Both the position numbers and the translations under genes were made by a program. Of a stretch of DNA of 64,000 nucleotides, positions 15,827 through 23,773 are shown piece by piece. The DNA comes from UBA5336 sp964415675 (GTDB lineage Bacteria > Pseudomonadota > Alphaproteobacteria > Caulobacterales > Hyphomonadaceae). Under the pieces are notes generated by a model, which searched no databases, was not told where the DNA came from, and was given only the letters and a program-made list of their open reading frames with translations. The DNA lies in contig CAYQBG010000003.1 of the NCBI GenBank assembly GCA_964415675.1, positions 62,001 through 126,000 of the forward strand, written 5' to 3'. The first letter of the stretch is position 1; every line of letters starts with the position of its first letter.

Positions 15827-17125
15827 TCAGGTGGTTTGGGATTCTGCCGGTTGCTGGCGATAGCGCCTTACCCGAATGTCTGCCTGCTCCTTGTGGCCGG
15901 CAAACCCTTCCAGAGCGCAAAGGCGTGAGCAATACTCGCCCATCATCACCGACGCTTCGCGGGTGACACGTTGATAAGTGCAGGTCTTGATGAACTTGCC
16001 GACCCAGAGCCCGCCTGTATAGCGCGCCGCCTTCATGGTTGGCAAAGTGTGGTTGGTCCCGATCACCTTGTCGCCATAGGAGACATTGGTCTCCTGTCCC
16101 AGGAACAGGGCGCCGTAATTGGTCATGTTGTCGAGAAAATAGTCCGGATCCTTAGTCATCACTTGGACGTGTTCCGAGGCGATCTCGTCGGCGACTTCGA
16201 CCATTTCTTCATACGAGTCGCATACGATCACCTGACCATAATCGCGCCAGGCCGCGCCGGCGATTTCGGCGGTCGCCAGCCATGCCAGCTGGCGTTCCAC
16301 GGCCTCCATCGTGCGCCGGGCGAGGTCTTCGCTATTGGTCAAGAGGATCGCCGGGGAGTTCGGCCCGTGTTCGGCCTGGCCAAGCAGGTCAGCCGCGCAG
16401 AAATCCTGATCCACACTCTCATCGGCGATGATCAGTGTTTCGGTCGGCCCGGCGAACAGGTCGATGCCGACCCGGCCAAAGAGCTGGCGCTTGGCCTCGG
16501 CCACGAAGGCATTGCCCGGCCCGACAATCATGTCGACCGGCGCGATGGCCTGGGTACCGATCACCATGGAGCCGATAGCCTGAACCCCGCCCAGCGTGTA
16601 GATCTCGTCGGCGCCGGCCATGTCCATGGCGACCACGATCGCCGGATGCGGGCGGCCATTGAAGGGCGGCGCCGTGGCCACGATGCGCGGCACGCCTGCG
16701 ACTTTGGCGGTGATCACACTCATATGGGCCGAGGCGATAAGGGGATACTTCCCGCCGGGCACATAGCAGCCCACCGAATTCATCGGAATGTTCCTGTGGC
16801 CAAGGACGACGCCGGGAAGCGTTTCGACCTCGACATCCTTGAGCGCATCACGCTGGATCTGGGCGAAATTGCGCACCTGTTCCTGGGCAAAAGCAATATC
16901 GCTTTTGGCCTGATCGTCGAGTGCGTCATAGCACGCATCAATTTGCGTGCGGGTCAGCCGGAAGCTGTGCGGGCTCCAATTGTCAAACTTCTCAGAGAGT
17001 TCGCGCACGGCTGCGTCGCCGCGCTGATCAATATCGTCGAGAATGTCTTCGACCGTGGCGCGCACCTGCGCACCGGCTTTCTGTTTGATATCCGGATCGA
17101 TGCCTTCTTTCAGCCAGCGCACCAT
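15827..17125 (-). CDS. histidinol dehydrogenase-family protein, probably not HisD itself
   Basis: 432 aa from the ATG at 17125 with AGGAGG before it; upstream in-frame sequence is not protein-like. The NAD-dependent alcohol dehydrogenase fold is clear: YVPGGKYPLIASAHM, GPGNAFVAEAKRQLFG, DLFAGPTETLIIAD, the zinc-ligand segment LGQAEHGPNS, SEHVQVMT and GTNHTLPT. The N-terminus MVRWLKEGI and the GKFIKTCTYQ segment fit HisD paralogues such as sulfopropanediol dehydrogenase (HpsN) better than biosynthetic HisD. No other his gene or sulfonate gene lies beside it. The substrate is therefore open. Confidence 0.75.
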   Translation of the reverse strand: MVRWLKEGIDPDIKQKAGAQVRATVEDILDDIDQRGDAAVRELSEKFDNWSPHSFRLTRTQIDACYDALDDQAKSDIAFAQEQVRNFAQIQRDALKDVEVETLPGVVLGHRNIPMNSVGCYVPGGKYPLIASAHMSVITAKVAGVPRIVATAPPFNGRPHPAIVVAMDMAGADEIYTLGGVQAIGSMVIGTQAIAPVDMIVGPGNAFVAEAKRQLFGRVGIDLFAGPTETLIIADESVDQDFCAADLLGQAEHGPNSPAILLTNSEDLARRTMEAVERQLAWLATAEIAGAAWRDYGQVIVCDSYEEMVEVADEIASEHVQVMTKDPDYFLDNMTNYGALFLGQETNVSYGDKVIGTNHTLPTMKAARYTGGLWVGKFIKTCTYQRVTREASVMMGEYCSRLCALEGFAGHKEQADIRVRRYRQQPAESQTT

Positions 17126-17253
17126 GGCCAGTCCTCCTGTGATTGCAGAGCAGAACCTAGCATTTTTGCGGGAGAAAGCCTCAGCCGGTGCGCTATCTTT
17201 CGCGCGCCACTTTCCGCCGGAGCGGTTATTCGCCCATTGTCGCATTCTAGGCC

Positions 17254-17868
17254 TTATCGGCGGGGCTTGGGCAGGTCGATTTCGAAGCGGATGGCAATCG
17301 CGCGGAGTGCGAACACGCTCAGGGCGCCTGCAATGAGGGCGAGCGATGGATCGAGGTCGAAATGGCGTGCAGTCCAGAACACGGCCCCGCCAAGCAGCGC
17401 TGCCGTCCCATAGATATCCTCGCGCAGGAGCATCGCCTTCTGGCCACAGACAATGTCGCGAATCAGCCCGCCAGCCGTCGCGGTGATCGCGCCCATGATC
17501 GCCGTGATGACGAGACCATGGCCGAGCTCAAGCGCCTTTGACGCGCCGACCATGGCGAAGAGGGAGAGGCCGACGGCATCGATCCAGACCAGCGATTTCA
17601 GACGCCTCCAGAAACCGGGCGCCAGAAAAGCGGCAAGCCCGCCAAGTGCGGCCACCATCAGCGCCGGCCTGTCATTCAGCCAGAAGACGGGCTGGTTCAG
17701 CAGCAAATCGCGCAGTGTGCCCCCACCTATGGCAGGAAAGAAGGCGACCACAACGATACCGAACAGGTCCATATCCTGGCGCACAGCCGCAAGCCCGCCA
17801 CTGAGCGCGAAGACGAAGACGCCCGCCAGGTCAAGATTACGGACGAGCCATTCGGCATCAATCAGCAT
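17254..17868 (-). CDS. TRIC/UPF0126 family membrane channel
   Basis: 204 aa with about seven transmembrane segments arranged as two repeats. The signature GGLAAVRQDMDLFGI followed by FFPAIGGGTLRDLLL in the first repeat, and GGLIRDIVCG in the second, identifies the UPF0126/YadS family, bacterial homologues of trimeric intracellular cation channels; some members affect glycine transport. It overlaps the end of sdaA by 7 nt (its ATG lies just inside the sdaA 3' end). The pairing with serine deaminase hints at an amino-acid role, which is inference. Confidence 0.9.
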   Translation of the reverse strand: MLIDAEWLVRNLDLAGVFVFALSGGLAAVRQDMDLFGIVVVAFFPAIGGGTLRDLLLNQPVFWLNDRPALMVAALGGLAAFLAPGFWRRLKSLVWIDAVGLSLFAMVGASKALELGHGLVITAIMGAITATAGGLIRDIVCGQKAMLLREDIYGTAALLGGAVFWTARHFDLDPSLALIAGALSVFALRAIAIRFEIDLPKPRR

Positions 17869-19238
17869 TCGACCACATTCACCGCCAACCCACCCTGGCT
17901 GGTTTCCTTGTATTTCGAGGACATGTCGAGCCCGGTCTGGCGCATCGTCTCGATCACCTGGTCGAGCGAGACGCGCATCTGGTCAGGCGCATGCAGGGCA
18001 AGGCGGGCAGCATTCACAGCCTTCACCGCGCCGATGGCATTGCGCTCGATACAGGGGATCTGGACGAGCCCGGCAACCGGGTCGCAGGTCAGCCCCAGAT
18101 TGTGCTCCATGCCGATCTCCGCAGCGCTCGCCACCTGGCCCGGCGTGGCGCCCCAGACTGCTGCGAGGCCGCCAGCAGCCATGGAGCAGGCCACCCCGAC
18201 TTCACCCTGGCAACCCATCTCGGCGCCGGAGATCGAGGCGCGCTGCTTGTAGAGCAAGCCAATGCCACCGGCCGTCAGCAGGAATTTGCGGACATTGGCA
18301 GTACTGCACGGCTCGCCCCGGCAATAATGGCGGATCACCGACGGGATGATTCCGGCCGCGCCATTGGTCGGCGCGGTCACGACCTGACCGCCGGCGGCAT
18401 TTTCCTCATTCACCGCCATGGCATAGACATTCAGCCAGTCGAAAAGCTGTTCGCGCTCGTTCGATTGCGGGGCGGCGAGGAGTTTCTGCCAGAGGGCGGC
18501 AGCCCGTCGCTGCACCTTGAGGCTTCCGGGCAGCACGCCTTCGGTGTTGAGCCCCCGATCGACCGACGCCATCATCACATCGGCAATATGATCAAGCCGG
18601 CCAGAGGTCTCTGCGCGCGTGCGCATCGCATCCTCATTGGCGAGGATCACCTGATGGATCGCCAGCGCGTGTTCCTGGCAGATCGCAAGCAGGTCGGCCG
18701 CCGAACCAAACGGATGCGGCACATCGGGCCCGGCCGCGACCAGGTCGCCTTCAACGGGCGTTTCCAGCTGTTTCTGCGAGGCAATAAAGCCACCACCGGT
18801 CGAGTAATAGACCTGTTCGCGAAGCAGACCTCCCGCGCTGTCAAAGGCGCTCAGCTTCATGCCGTTCGGGTGAAGCGCCGGCACGGTCTCATAATCGAAG
18901 ACGATATCGCGCTCAGGCACGAAGGCCACATCATGGTGTCCGGCGAGCCGGATACGCCCCTCGGAATGAGTTGCGGCTTCCTCGCTCTGGGCCTTGTCAA
19001 TATCCAGCGATCCCGGATCATGTCCGGCCAGACCGAAAATCACGGCCCGCGGCGTCGCGTGGCCGCGCCCGGTAAAGGCCAGCGAGCCCTGCAGCTCAAC
19101 CCTGATCGCAGCGATCTCCTTGAGAGTGCCACGCGCCTCGAACCCGGACATGAACCGGCGGGCGATCCGCATCGGCCCGACCGTGTGCGAGCTCGATGGG
19201 CCGATCCCAACGCGAAAAACATCAAGAACAGAAAGCAC
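17862..19238 (-). CDS. sdaA: L-serine ammonia-lyase (iron-sulfur dependent)
   Basis: 458 aa, single-chain type. The start is GTG at 19238, which gives the standard N-terminus LSVLDVFRVGIGPSSSHTVGPM. The alpha domain holds NEENAAGGQVVTAPTNGAAGI, GAEMGCQGEVGVACSMAAGG and the late CDPVAGLVQIPCIERN, which supplies the cysteines of the [4Fe-4S] cluster. The enzyme deaminates L-serine to pyruvate and ammonia. Upstream lies decayed sequence beginning with an alpha/beta-hydrolase fragment directly at the start codon, so the promoter must lie within that stretch. It is followed by the overlapping TRIC gene. Confidence 0.95.
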   Translation of the reverse strand: MLSVLDVFRVGIGPSSSHTVGPMRIARRFMSGFEARGTLKEIAAIRVELQGSLAFTGRGHATPRAVIFGLAGHDPGSLDIDKAQSEEAATHSEGRIRLAGHHDVAFVPERDIVFDYETVPALHPNGMKLSAFDSAGGLLREQVYYSTGGGFIASQKQLETPVEGDLVAAGPDVPHPFGSAADLLAICQEHALAIHQVILANEDAMRTRAETSGRLDHIADVMMASVDRGLNTEGVLPGSLKVQRRAAALWQKLLAAPQSNEREQLFDWLNVYAMAVNEENAAGGQVVTAPTNGAAGIIPSVIRHYCRGEPCSTANVRKFLLTAGGIGLLYKQRASISGAEMGCQGEVGVACSMAAGGLAAVWGATPGQVASAAEIGMEHNLGLTCDPVAGLVQIPCIERNAIGAVKAVNAARLALHAPDQMRVSLDQVIETMRQTGLDMSSKYKETSQGGLAVNVVEC

Positions 19239-19346
19239 AGTGTGGTTCCAATCTCATTTGGCGGTCATTCGATGGGCGGCATCGTCGCGTTTGAAACCAT
19301 GCGCCAGGTGCATCAACATGTGTCCCATCTTGCCCCTGCCAGATAG
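19239..19346 (+). pseudogene. fragment of an alpha/beta hydrolase around the nucleophile elbow
   Basis: The frame on the plus strand reads a hydrolase elbow, FGGHSMGGIVAFETMRQ, then a few residues (VSHLAP) and TAG at 19344-19346. GHSMGG is the Ser-nucleophile motif, and the VAFE-MRQ-VSHLA continuation matches the helix that follows it in proline-iminopeptidase-like and thioesterase-like hydrolases. Nothing before it (inside sdaA, antisense) or after it continues the fold, so only about 35 codons remain. Chance resemblance is possible but the match over 20 residues is good. Confidence 0.4.
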
Positions 19347-19349
19347 GGT

Positions 19350-19905
19350 GGCCCGGCGCGGCGCCGCAGGCAGGCGGGCAGGGACCAGATGAAAAGTGTG
19401 GTCGGTGGCGATCCTGGCCTTGTGATAAATGAAGATTTCAAGCCGCAATACCTCGCGCCGAAAAACCGAACCCCCGCAATCCTCGACCGGCTCGATAACA
19501 TGGGCTCGAGCCCTGGCGAAGATGCCTCTGCGAAACAGAAAATGGCACTGGCAATCCGGCGTGACGCTTTCGATAATCTTGCGAATGTCGCAAGCGCGGC
19601 TTTCGCCAGATTTGTCGGGCGCGACGCAGAAGAGGACCGCCGGACAGGCACGCAAGGGCTTTTGTTCGATCAGTGCTTCCTGTCCGGCCAGCGCAGCCTC
19701 GCCGTGCGGGGCCTCAGCTTCGCATTGCCTTCGGAATGCCGCTGAACGCGCCATGATGTTCGCGGACGTTTGCAAGCGTTTCTAACCGCTCTGACCGAGC
19801 GTTTCACTGTGGGGCCACTTGTACAAAGCCGAGTCCGAACGGCTTATCCCGAGCTTGTCGAAGCATCGAGAAGCGCGCACTTCCGCCTTGCTTCGAGACT
19901 GGCGC
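19350..19905. other. 556-nt stretch without a convincing gene
   Basis: Two open frames face each other here: 19389-19745 on plus (118 codons, AGGGA before the ATG) and 19254-19775 on minus. Neither matches a family I know, base composition by codon position fits both equally, and GC is lower than in flanking genes. The right end (about 19820-19900) carries short repeats of the type CGAGCTTGTCGAAGCATCGAG and a reverse partner TTGCTTCGAGAC, able to form a stem downstream of leuA. I read the stretch as decayed sequence with a repeat-type end. Confidence 0.4.
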
Positions 19906-21441
19906 TCAGGCTGCGAGCCGCTTCTTGCGGCGCGCTTCCAGCTTGTTCAGGGCGTGAATATAAGCTTGGGCGCTGGCAACAAGCGTATCGACATTGTGAC
20001 TGCGCCCGACGGCCATGATCCCTTCGCCATTCAGGCGCACCGACACATCGGCCTGAGCGTCTGTGCCGCCCGTGACCGTATGGACCTGGAACAGGTCGAG
20101 CTTGCCATCATGCGGCGCCACCATGCGGATCGCCTTGAACACCGCATCGACGGGACCGTTGCCCTCTGCTTCGCTCTCATGCGGGGCGCCATCGATATCG
20201 ACCTCGATCCTCGCCGTCTGAGGCCCATCCGTCCCGGCAACGATGTACAGCCGCTTCAGGACGATACGCTCGCCTTCTGCAGCCAGCTGCTCGTCGACAA
20301 TGGCGATGAGGTCGTCATCAAAGACATGTTTTTTCGCGTCTGCCAGCGCCTTGAACCGCCTGAACGCATCATTGAGGGCTTCGGGATCGAGCTCGTAGCC
20401 AAGCGAGGAGAGCTTGTCGCGGAAGGCGTGACGGCCAGAATGCTTGCCCATGACAAGGTTGGATTCCGACACGCCGACATCTTCCGGACGCATGATTTCA
20501 TAGGTCTGGGTGTTCTTCAGCATCCCATCCTGATGGATGCCGCTCTCATGGGCGAAGGCGTTCTTGCCGACAATCGCCTTGTTGAACTGGACCGGGAAAC
20601 CAGTCACGCGTGAGACCATCTGGCTGGCGCGATGCAGCCGTGTCGTATCGATCCCGCAGGCATAGGGCAGCGTATCGGCCCGCACACGCATCGCCATGAC
20701 AATCTCTTCCAGCGCGGCATTGCCCGCGCGCTCGCCAAGCCCGTTGATCGTACATTCCACCTGCCGCGCGCCATTGGAAATGCCGGCGAGCGAATTGGCC
20801 ACGGCCAGGCCGAGATCATTGTGGCAATGAGTGGACCAGATAACCTTATCGCTGTCGGGTATGGCCTCGATCAGGGCCCTGATCAGCGCGCCATATTCTT
20901 CGGGGTGCGAATAGCCGACCGTATCAGGAACATTGATCGTGGTAGCGCCGGCAGTGATCGCTGCATCGATGGTTTTGCACAGGAAATCGAATTCGGTGCG
21001 CGTGGCATCCTCGGCGCTCCATTCGACATCATCGACCAGGTTACGGGCCTGGGCAACAGAGCGCCCAACCGCTTCCAGCACGGCATTCGGGCCCATTTTC
21101 AGCTTGTGCTTCATGTGCACGGGGCTGGTGGAGATGAAGGTGTGGATCCGCGGGCGCGCGGCATGGCGCACCGCCGCGCCGGCACGGTTGATATCGCCCT
21201 CGCTGGAGCGGGCGAGACCGCAGATGATCGCTGTCTTCGACTGGCGCGCAATGTCGCTGACAGCCTCGAAATCGCCTTCGGAAGCGGCCGGGAAACCAGC
21301 CTCGATGACATCGACCCCCATCTCTTCCAGCAGGCCGGCGAGTTCGAGTTTTTCGCGATGGGTCATCGACGCGCCGGGGCTTTGTTCGCCATCGCGCAAG
21401 GTTGTGTCGAAGATCCGGATCTCAGGGAGTGTGTCTGTCAT
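19906..21441 (-). CDS. leuA: 2-isopropylmalate synthase
   Basis: 511 aa from the ATG at 21441; the upstream in-frame extension belongs to the leader region. The TIM barrel begins IRIFDTTLRDGEQSPGASM, followed by THCHNDLGLAVANSLAG (metal-binding histidines), the NGLGERAGNA segment and AHESGIHQDGMLK. Residues from about 390 on form the LeuA_dimer allosteric domain that binds leucine. It condenses acetyl-CoA with 2-oxoisovalerate, the first step of leucine biosynthesis. leuB and leuCD are not in the window. The leader peptide and hairpins just upstream suggest attenuation. Confidence 0.95.
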   Translation of the reverse strand: MTDTLPEIRIFDTTLRDGEQSPGASMTHREKLELAGLLEEMGVDVIEAGFPAASEGDFEAVSDIARQSKTAIICGLARSSEGDINRAGAAVRHAARPRIHTFISTSPVHMKHKLKMGPNAVLEAVGRSVAQARNLVDDVEWSAEDATRTEFDFLCKTIDAAITAGATTINVPDTVGYSHPEEYGALIRALIEAIPDSDKVIWSTHCHNDLGLAVANSLAGISNGARQVECTINGLGERAGNAALEEIVMAMRVRADTLPYACGIDTTRLHRASQMVSRVTGFPVQFNKAIVGKNAFAHESGIHQDGMLKNTQTYEIMRPEDVGVSESNLVMGKHSGRHAFRDKLSSLGYELDPEALNDAFRRFKALADAKKHVFDDDLIAIVDEQLAAEGERIVLKRLYIVAGTDGPQTARIEVDIDGAPHESEAEGNGPVDAVFKAIRMVAPHDGKLDLFQVHTVTGGTDAQADVSVRLNGEGIMAVGRSHNVDTLVASAQAYIHALNKLEARRKKRLAA

Positions 21442-21485
21442 GTCTGCGGCTCGGAATTTGTCTTGAGGATGTCTGAGTGAATGAT

Positions 21486-21536
21486 CCCCTGGCCGAGCGC
21501 CAGCCGTGTCAGGGCCGGGCAGGTTCCGGCCAGGGG
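21486..21536 (-). promoter_or_regulatory. alternative hairpins in the leuA leader (candidate attenuator)
   Basis: Read on the minus strand, CCCCTGGCC (21528-21536) can pair with GGCCAGGGG (21486-21494), a perfect 9-bp stem. The same GGCC is also part of GGCCGG (21526-21531), which pairs with CCGGCC (21513-21518). The two stems share bases and exclude each other, the usual logic of ribosome-mediated attenuation, and both begin inside the Leu-rich leader ORF. No U-run follows the 9-bp stem, so it would not be a standard intrinsic terminator. Confidence 0.4.
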
Positions 21537-21574
21537 CCGGTAAGCAGAAGAGGACGGGGCAAAAGATTGCGCAT
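21509..21574 (-). CDS. candidate leucine leader peptide (21 aa)
   Basis: The ORF from ATG at 21574 to TGA at 21509 encodes 21 residues starting MRNLLPRPLLLTG, with five leucines as LL and LLL. Four of the five are CTT or TTG codons, which are uncommon in this GC-rich genome where CTG and CTC dominate. It ends 67 nt before leuA and overlaps two mutually exclusive hairpins. The weak point is the lack of a clear Shine-Dalgarno; the start lies only 6 nt after the stop of the upstream VTT gene, so coupling is possible. Confidence 0.4.
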   Translation of the reverse strand: MRNLLPRPLLLTGPWPEPARP

Positions 21575-21580
21575 GAGCGA

Positions 21581-22333
21581 CTATTTGTCGGGCTGTACGT
21601 GAATGTCAACCTCATCGACGGGCGCAGAAGACATGTTTTGCTCAATCTGGCGCAGCCTGTCGCGCGCATAGAGTGCCATGACCAGCCACAATGCGATCGC
21701 AGCCAGGCCAGCCAGGATGGCAAGAATGGGGTTGCCCTGCAGGGCCTGAAGGATCGACGCCCCGAAAAATGTGATCAGCAGGATTTTCACGCTGGCGCCA
21801 ACGGCCAGGCCAGCAAGATAATGGAGAAATCGCGCCTGCGTGGCACCGAAGATCATGTTGACCAGCAGGAACGGGCCTGTCGGCACGTTGCGCACGATCG
21901 CGCTGGCGAGAAAGGCATTGCGCCCGATGAACATCGAGAGGCGATTGGCCAGTGCCCCGCCATGTTCGCGCACGGCCGCCTCACCGACAAGGCGGCCAGT
22001 ATAGAAGGTCGTGGTCCCGGAAAACAGGGTCGCAATGAGGGCATAGAAGGCCCCGTGCAACGGCCCGAAGGCGAAGACGGAAATACCGATCAGCCCGGCC
22101 TGGGGAAAACCGACATAGGCCAGCACGATAAACAGCAGAATCAGGCTGGGCAGCCCCCACCAGCTATTGGCGACCCCGGCCATGGCCTCGCGGATTGCCG
22201 CAGCATCGTACAGCGCGCCCGACTTGCCGAGCAGGAACAGCGCAAGGATCGCCGCAAACAGGGCGAGCGAGACAAGCATCGCGCGCGCGCGCGTCTTGTC
22301 GAGCCGGCGCAGAAAGACGGGAAAGCGACTCAT
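21581..22333 (-). CDS. TVP38/TMEM64 (VTT domain) membrane protein
   Basis: 250 aa from the ATG at 22333; a TTG two codons upstream is possible. Six or seven hydrophobic segments surround the VTT core, visible in VGFPQAGLIGISVFAFGPLHGAFYALIATLFSGTTTFYTGR and later RNVPTGPFLLVNMIFG, where the proline and glycine positions are those of the DedA/VTT superfamily. These inner-membrane proteins are linked to lipid scrambling and transport; the substrate here is unknown. leuA follows on the same strand after 139 nt. The 129 nt to the divergent Sel1 gene show nothing else. Confidence 0.87.
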   Translation of the reverse strand: MSRFPVFLRRLDKTRARAMLVSLALFAAILALFLLGKSGALYDAAAIREAMAGVANSWWGLPSLILLFIVLAYVGFPQAGLIGISVFAFGPLHGAFYALIATLFSGTTTFYTGRLVGEAAVREHGGALANRLSMFIGRNAFLASAIVRNVPTGPFLLVNMIFGATQARFLHYLAGLAVGASVKILLITFFGASILQALQGNPILAILAGLAAIALWLVMALYARDRLRQIEQNMSSAPVDEVDIHVQPDK

Positions 22334-22462
22334 CTCCAAGGCATTGGGGCGAAGGGCCCGGCGCCGTCAAGCACCTGCCGGCATCGCACAGGGAGAGCGC
22401 TTGAGCCGCCGGGCTGCGCATCACCCCTGTTGAGCGCGGTCGTTTCAGCCTAGGTTTATCGC

Positions 22463-23020
22463 ATGATTTCACGTATCCTCTCTGCACGAGGCGCTGGACT
22501 GGCATTGGCGCTTGCGATGTCAGCCGGCTTTGGGACGGCCCAGACAATCGGTCCCTCGCCGGCATCCAAAGGCGATGCGGCACTTGAGCGCGGAGACTAT
22601 GGCGCCGCACGACGCCATTTCGCTGAGGACTGCGAGGCCGGAAGCGTAGCGGCTTGTTCCAGTCTCGGCGATCTCTACCGCCAGGGGCGCGGTGGGCTTC
22701 AGGATTATGACGGCGCCGACAAGGCCTACAGCAAGGCCTGCGAGGCCGGCTCAGCCTATGCCTGTAACCGGCTCGCCTATCTCTATTTCCAGGGACAGGG
22801 GCTTGAACGCGATTATGCCCGCGCCCGCGAGCTTTATGAACAGGGCTGCGAGCTGGAGGATATCAGCGCATGCGCCGGATTCGGGAACATGCTGGTCGCC
22901 GGCTTTGGCGGCAAGAAAGACCGGGTGAAGGGGCGTGAGATACTGACCCGAGCCTGCCGTGCAGAAAACGAATATGCCTGCACCCAGGTTCGCCGCTATG
23001 GCATGGTCCGTAATCGCTGA
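22463..23020 (+). CDS. secreted Sel1-like repeat protein with paired cysteines
   Basis: 185 aa with a signal peptide (GAGLALALAMSAGFGTAQ). Three to four Sel1-like repeats of 36-38 residues follow: GDYGAARRHFAEDCEAGSVAACSSLGDLY, then YDGADKAYSKACEAGSAYACNRLAYLYFQG, then YARARELYEQGCELEDISACAGFGNML. Each repeat holds two cysteines seven or eight positions apart, the pattern of Hcp-type beta-lactamase-like SLR proteins, which suits a periplasmic protein stabilised by disulfides. It probably mediates protein contacts. A bidirectional terminator lies just after it. Confidence 0.88.
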   Translation: MISRILSARGAGLALALAMSAGFGTAQTIGPSPASKGDAALERGDYGAARRHFAEDCEAGSVAACSSLGDLYRQGRGGLQDYDGADKAYSKACEAGSAYACNRLAYLYFQGQGLERDYARARELYEQGCELEDISACAGFGNMLVAGFGGKKDRVKGREILTRACRAENEYACTQVRRYGMVRNR

Positions 23021-23053
23021 ACGAGCGATTTGAAACTTCCACATCAGAAAAAA

Positions 23054-23076
23054 ACGGCGCCCTGCCCGGGCGCCGT
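23054..23076. terminator. bidirectional Rho-independent terminator
   Basis: ACGGCGCCC (23054-23062) and GGGCGCCGT (23068-23076) form a perfect 9-bp stem with a 5-nt loop. Seven A's precede it (U-tract for the minus strand) and a T-rich TTCCTGTTTC follows. It lies between the convergent Sel1 and hsp20 genes and can stop both. Confidence 0.85.
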
Positions 23077-23105
23077 TCCTGTTTCGAATCTGGGTCAGGC
23101 GGATA

Positions 23106-23585
23106 TTACGCCGCAGAACCCTCACTGCCAGAGATCAGCTTGGGACGCTCATGCGTCGATGACTGGCCGATCTCTATCTTGCGCGGTTTCATCGCCTCAG
23201 GCAGTTCGCGTTTCAGCTCGATACGAAGCAGCCCGTTTTGCAGCTGCGCGCCAGTCACGATAACGTGATCGGCCAGCTGGAAGCGACGGATAAAGCCCCG
23301 TTCGGCAATGCCGCGATGCAGGAATTCGCGCTCATCGTCGGTTTCCCCGGCGGTTTTCTTGCCCGCCACCGTGAGCATGGCTTCTTTCAGCTCGATATCG
23401 AGATCATCTTCGGAAAAACCGGCCACCGCAATTTCGATGGCAAAACGGTCATCCTCGACGCGTTCGATATTATAGGGCGGGTAGCCCTGGGCACCGTCCA
23501 GGCGCGAGGCGGTGTCCATCATGCTGGCAAGCCGGTCGAAGCCGACCATGGTGCGGTAAAGGGGGGAAAGATCGATTGTGTTCAT
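23106..23585 (-). CDS. small heat shock protein Hsp20 (IbpA type)
   Basis: 159 aa from the ATG at 23585, preceded by AGAGGAC. The N-terminus TIDLSPLYRTMVGFDRLASMMD is that of IbpA/HspA class A proteins; the alpha-crystallin domain spans about residues 35-125 (YNIERVEDDRFAIEIAVAGF, LHRGIAERGFIRRFQLADHV, NGLLRIELKRELPE). PRKIEI supplies the C-terminal IxI anchor. It is an ATP-independent holdase for unfolding proteins. Translation is probably controlled by the ROSE-like hairpins directly upstream. Confidence 0.95.
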   Translation of the reverse strand: MNTIDLSPLYRTMVGFDRLASMMDTASRLDGAQGYPPYNIERVEDDRFAIEIAVAGFSEDDLDIELKEAMLTVAGKKTAGETDDEREFLHRGIAERGFIRRFQLADHVIVTGAQLQNGLLRIELKRELPEAMKPRKIEIGQSSTHERPKLISGSEGSAA

Positions 23586-23589
23586 TTTG

Positions 23590-23632
23590 ACAGTCCTCTC
23601 ATACAAGCAACTGTTGACGGCCATAGGGCCGT
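23590..23632 (-). promoter_or_regulatory. ROSE-like RNA thermometer in the hsp20 5' UTR
   Basis: On the transcript, UUGCU (23606-23610) faces the ribosome site AGGA (23594-23597) with a G-G mismatch, U-A and C-G pairs and one bulged U; outer pairs ACAG/CUGU (23611-23614 and 23590-23593) close the stem around an 8-nt loop. This is the U(U/C)GCU-to-Shine-Dalgarno arrangement that defines ROSE elements of alphaproteobacterial small heat shock genes. A second stem, ACGGCC/GGCCGU with a 4-nt loop (23617-23632), lies just upstream, as in longer ROSE leaders. Melting would free the ribosome site. Confidence 0.7.
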
Positions 23633-23720
23633 TGGTTTGCATTCGGTCGCGAAAACCTGCGGCCCGCAAAGGCGCCGCATTCGCAACCGGTGACAGCCTG
23701 CTTGGCAGCGCCGCCACACC

Positions 23721-23752
23721 CCTTATCTGTGAACATACAGACGGAGTTCAAG
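23721..23752 (-). promoter_or_regulatory. possible heat-shock promoter of hsp20
   Basis: On the minus strand CTTGAA (23747-23752) is followed 17 nt later by CAGATAAGG (23721-23729). The -35 fits sigma-32 (CTTGAA); the -10 is poor. Start of transcription here would give a leader of about 130 nt containing both hairpins. It overlaps the region just before the divergent lipoprotein gene. Confidence 0.25.
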
Positions 23753-23773
23753 ATGCCCGAGGGAGGCAAGATC

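Noticed and set aside
15971..17413. 480-codon plus-strand ORF
   Set aside because: Antisense to the HisD-like gene with no recognisable domain.
17991..19238. plus-strand ORF antisense to sdaA
   Set aside because: Shadow of sdaA; only its last 36 codons, beyond sdaA, resemble a protein and are listed as a fragment.
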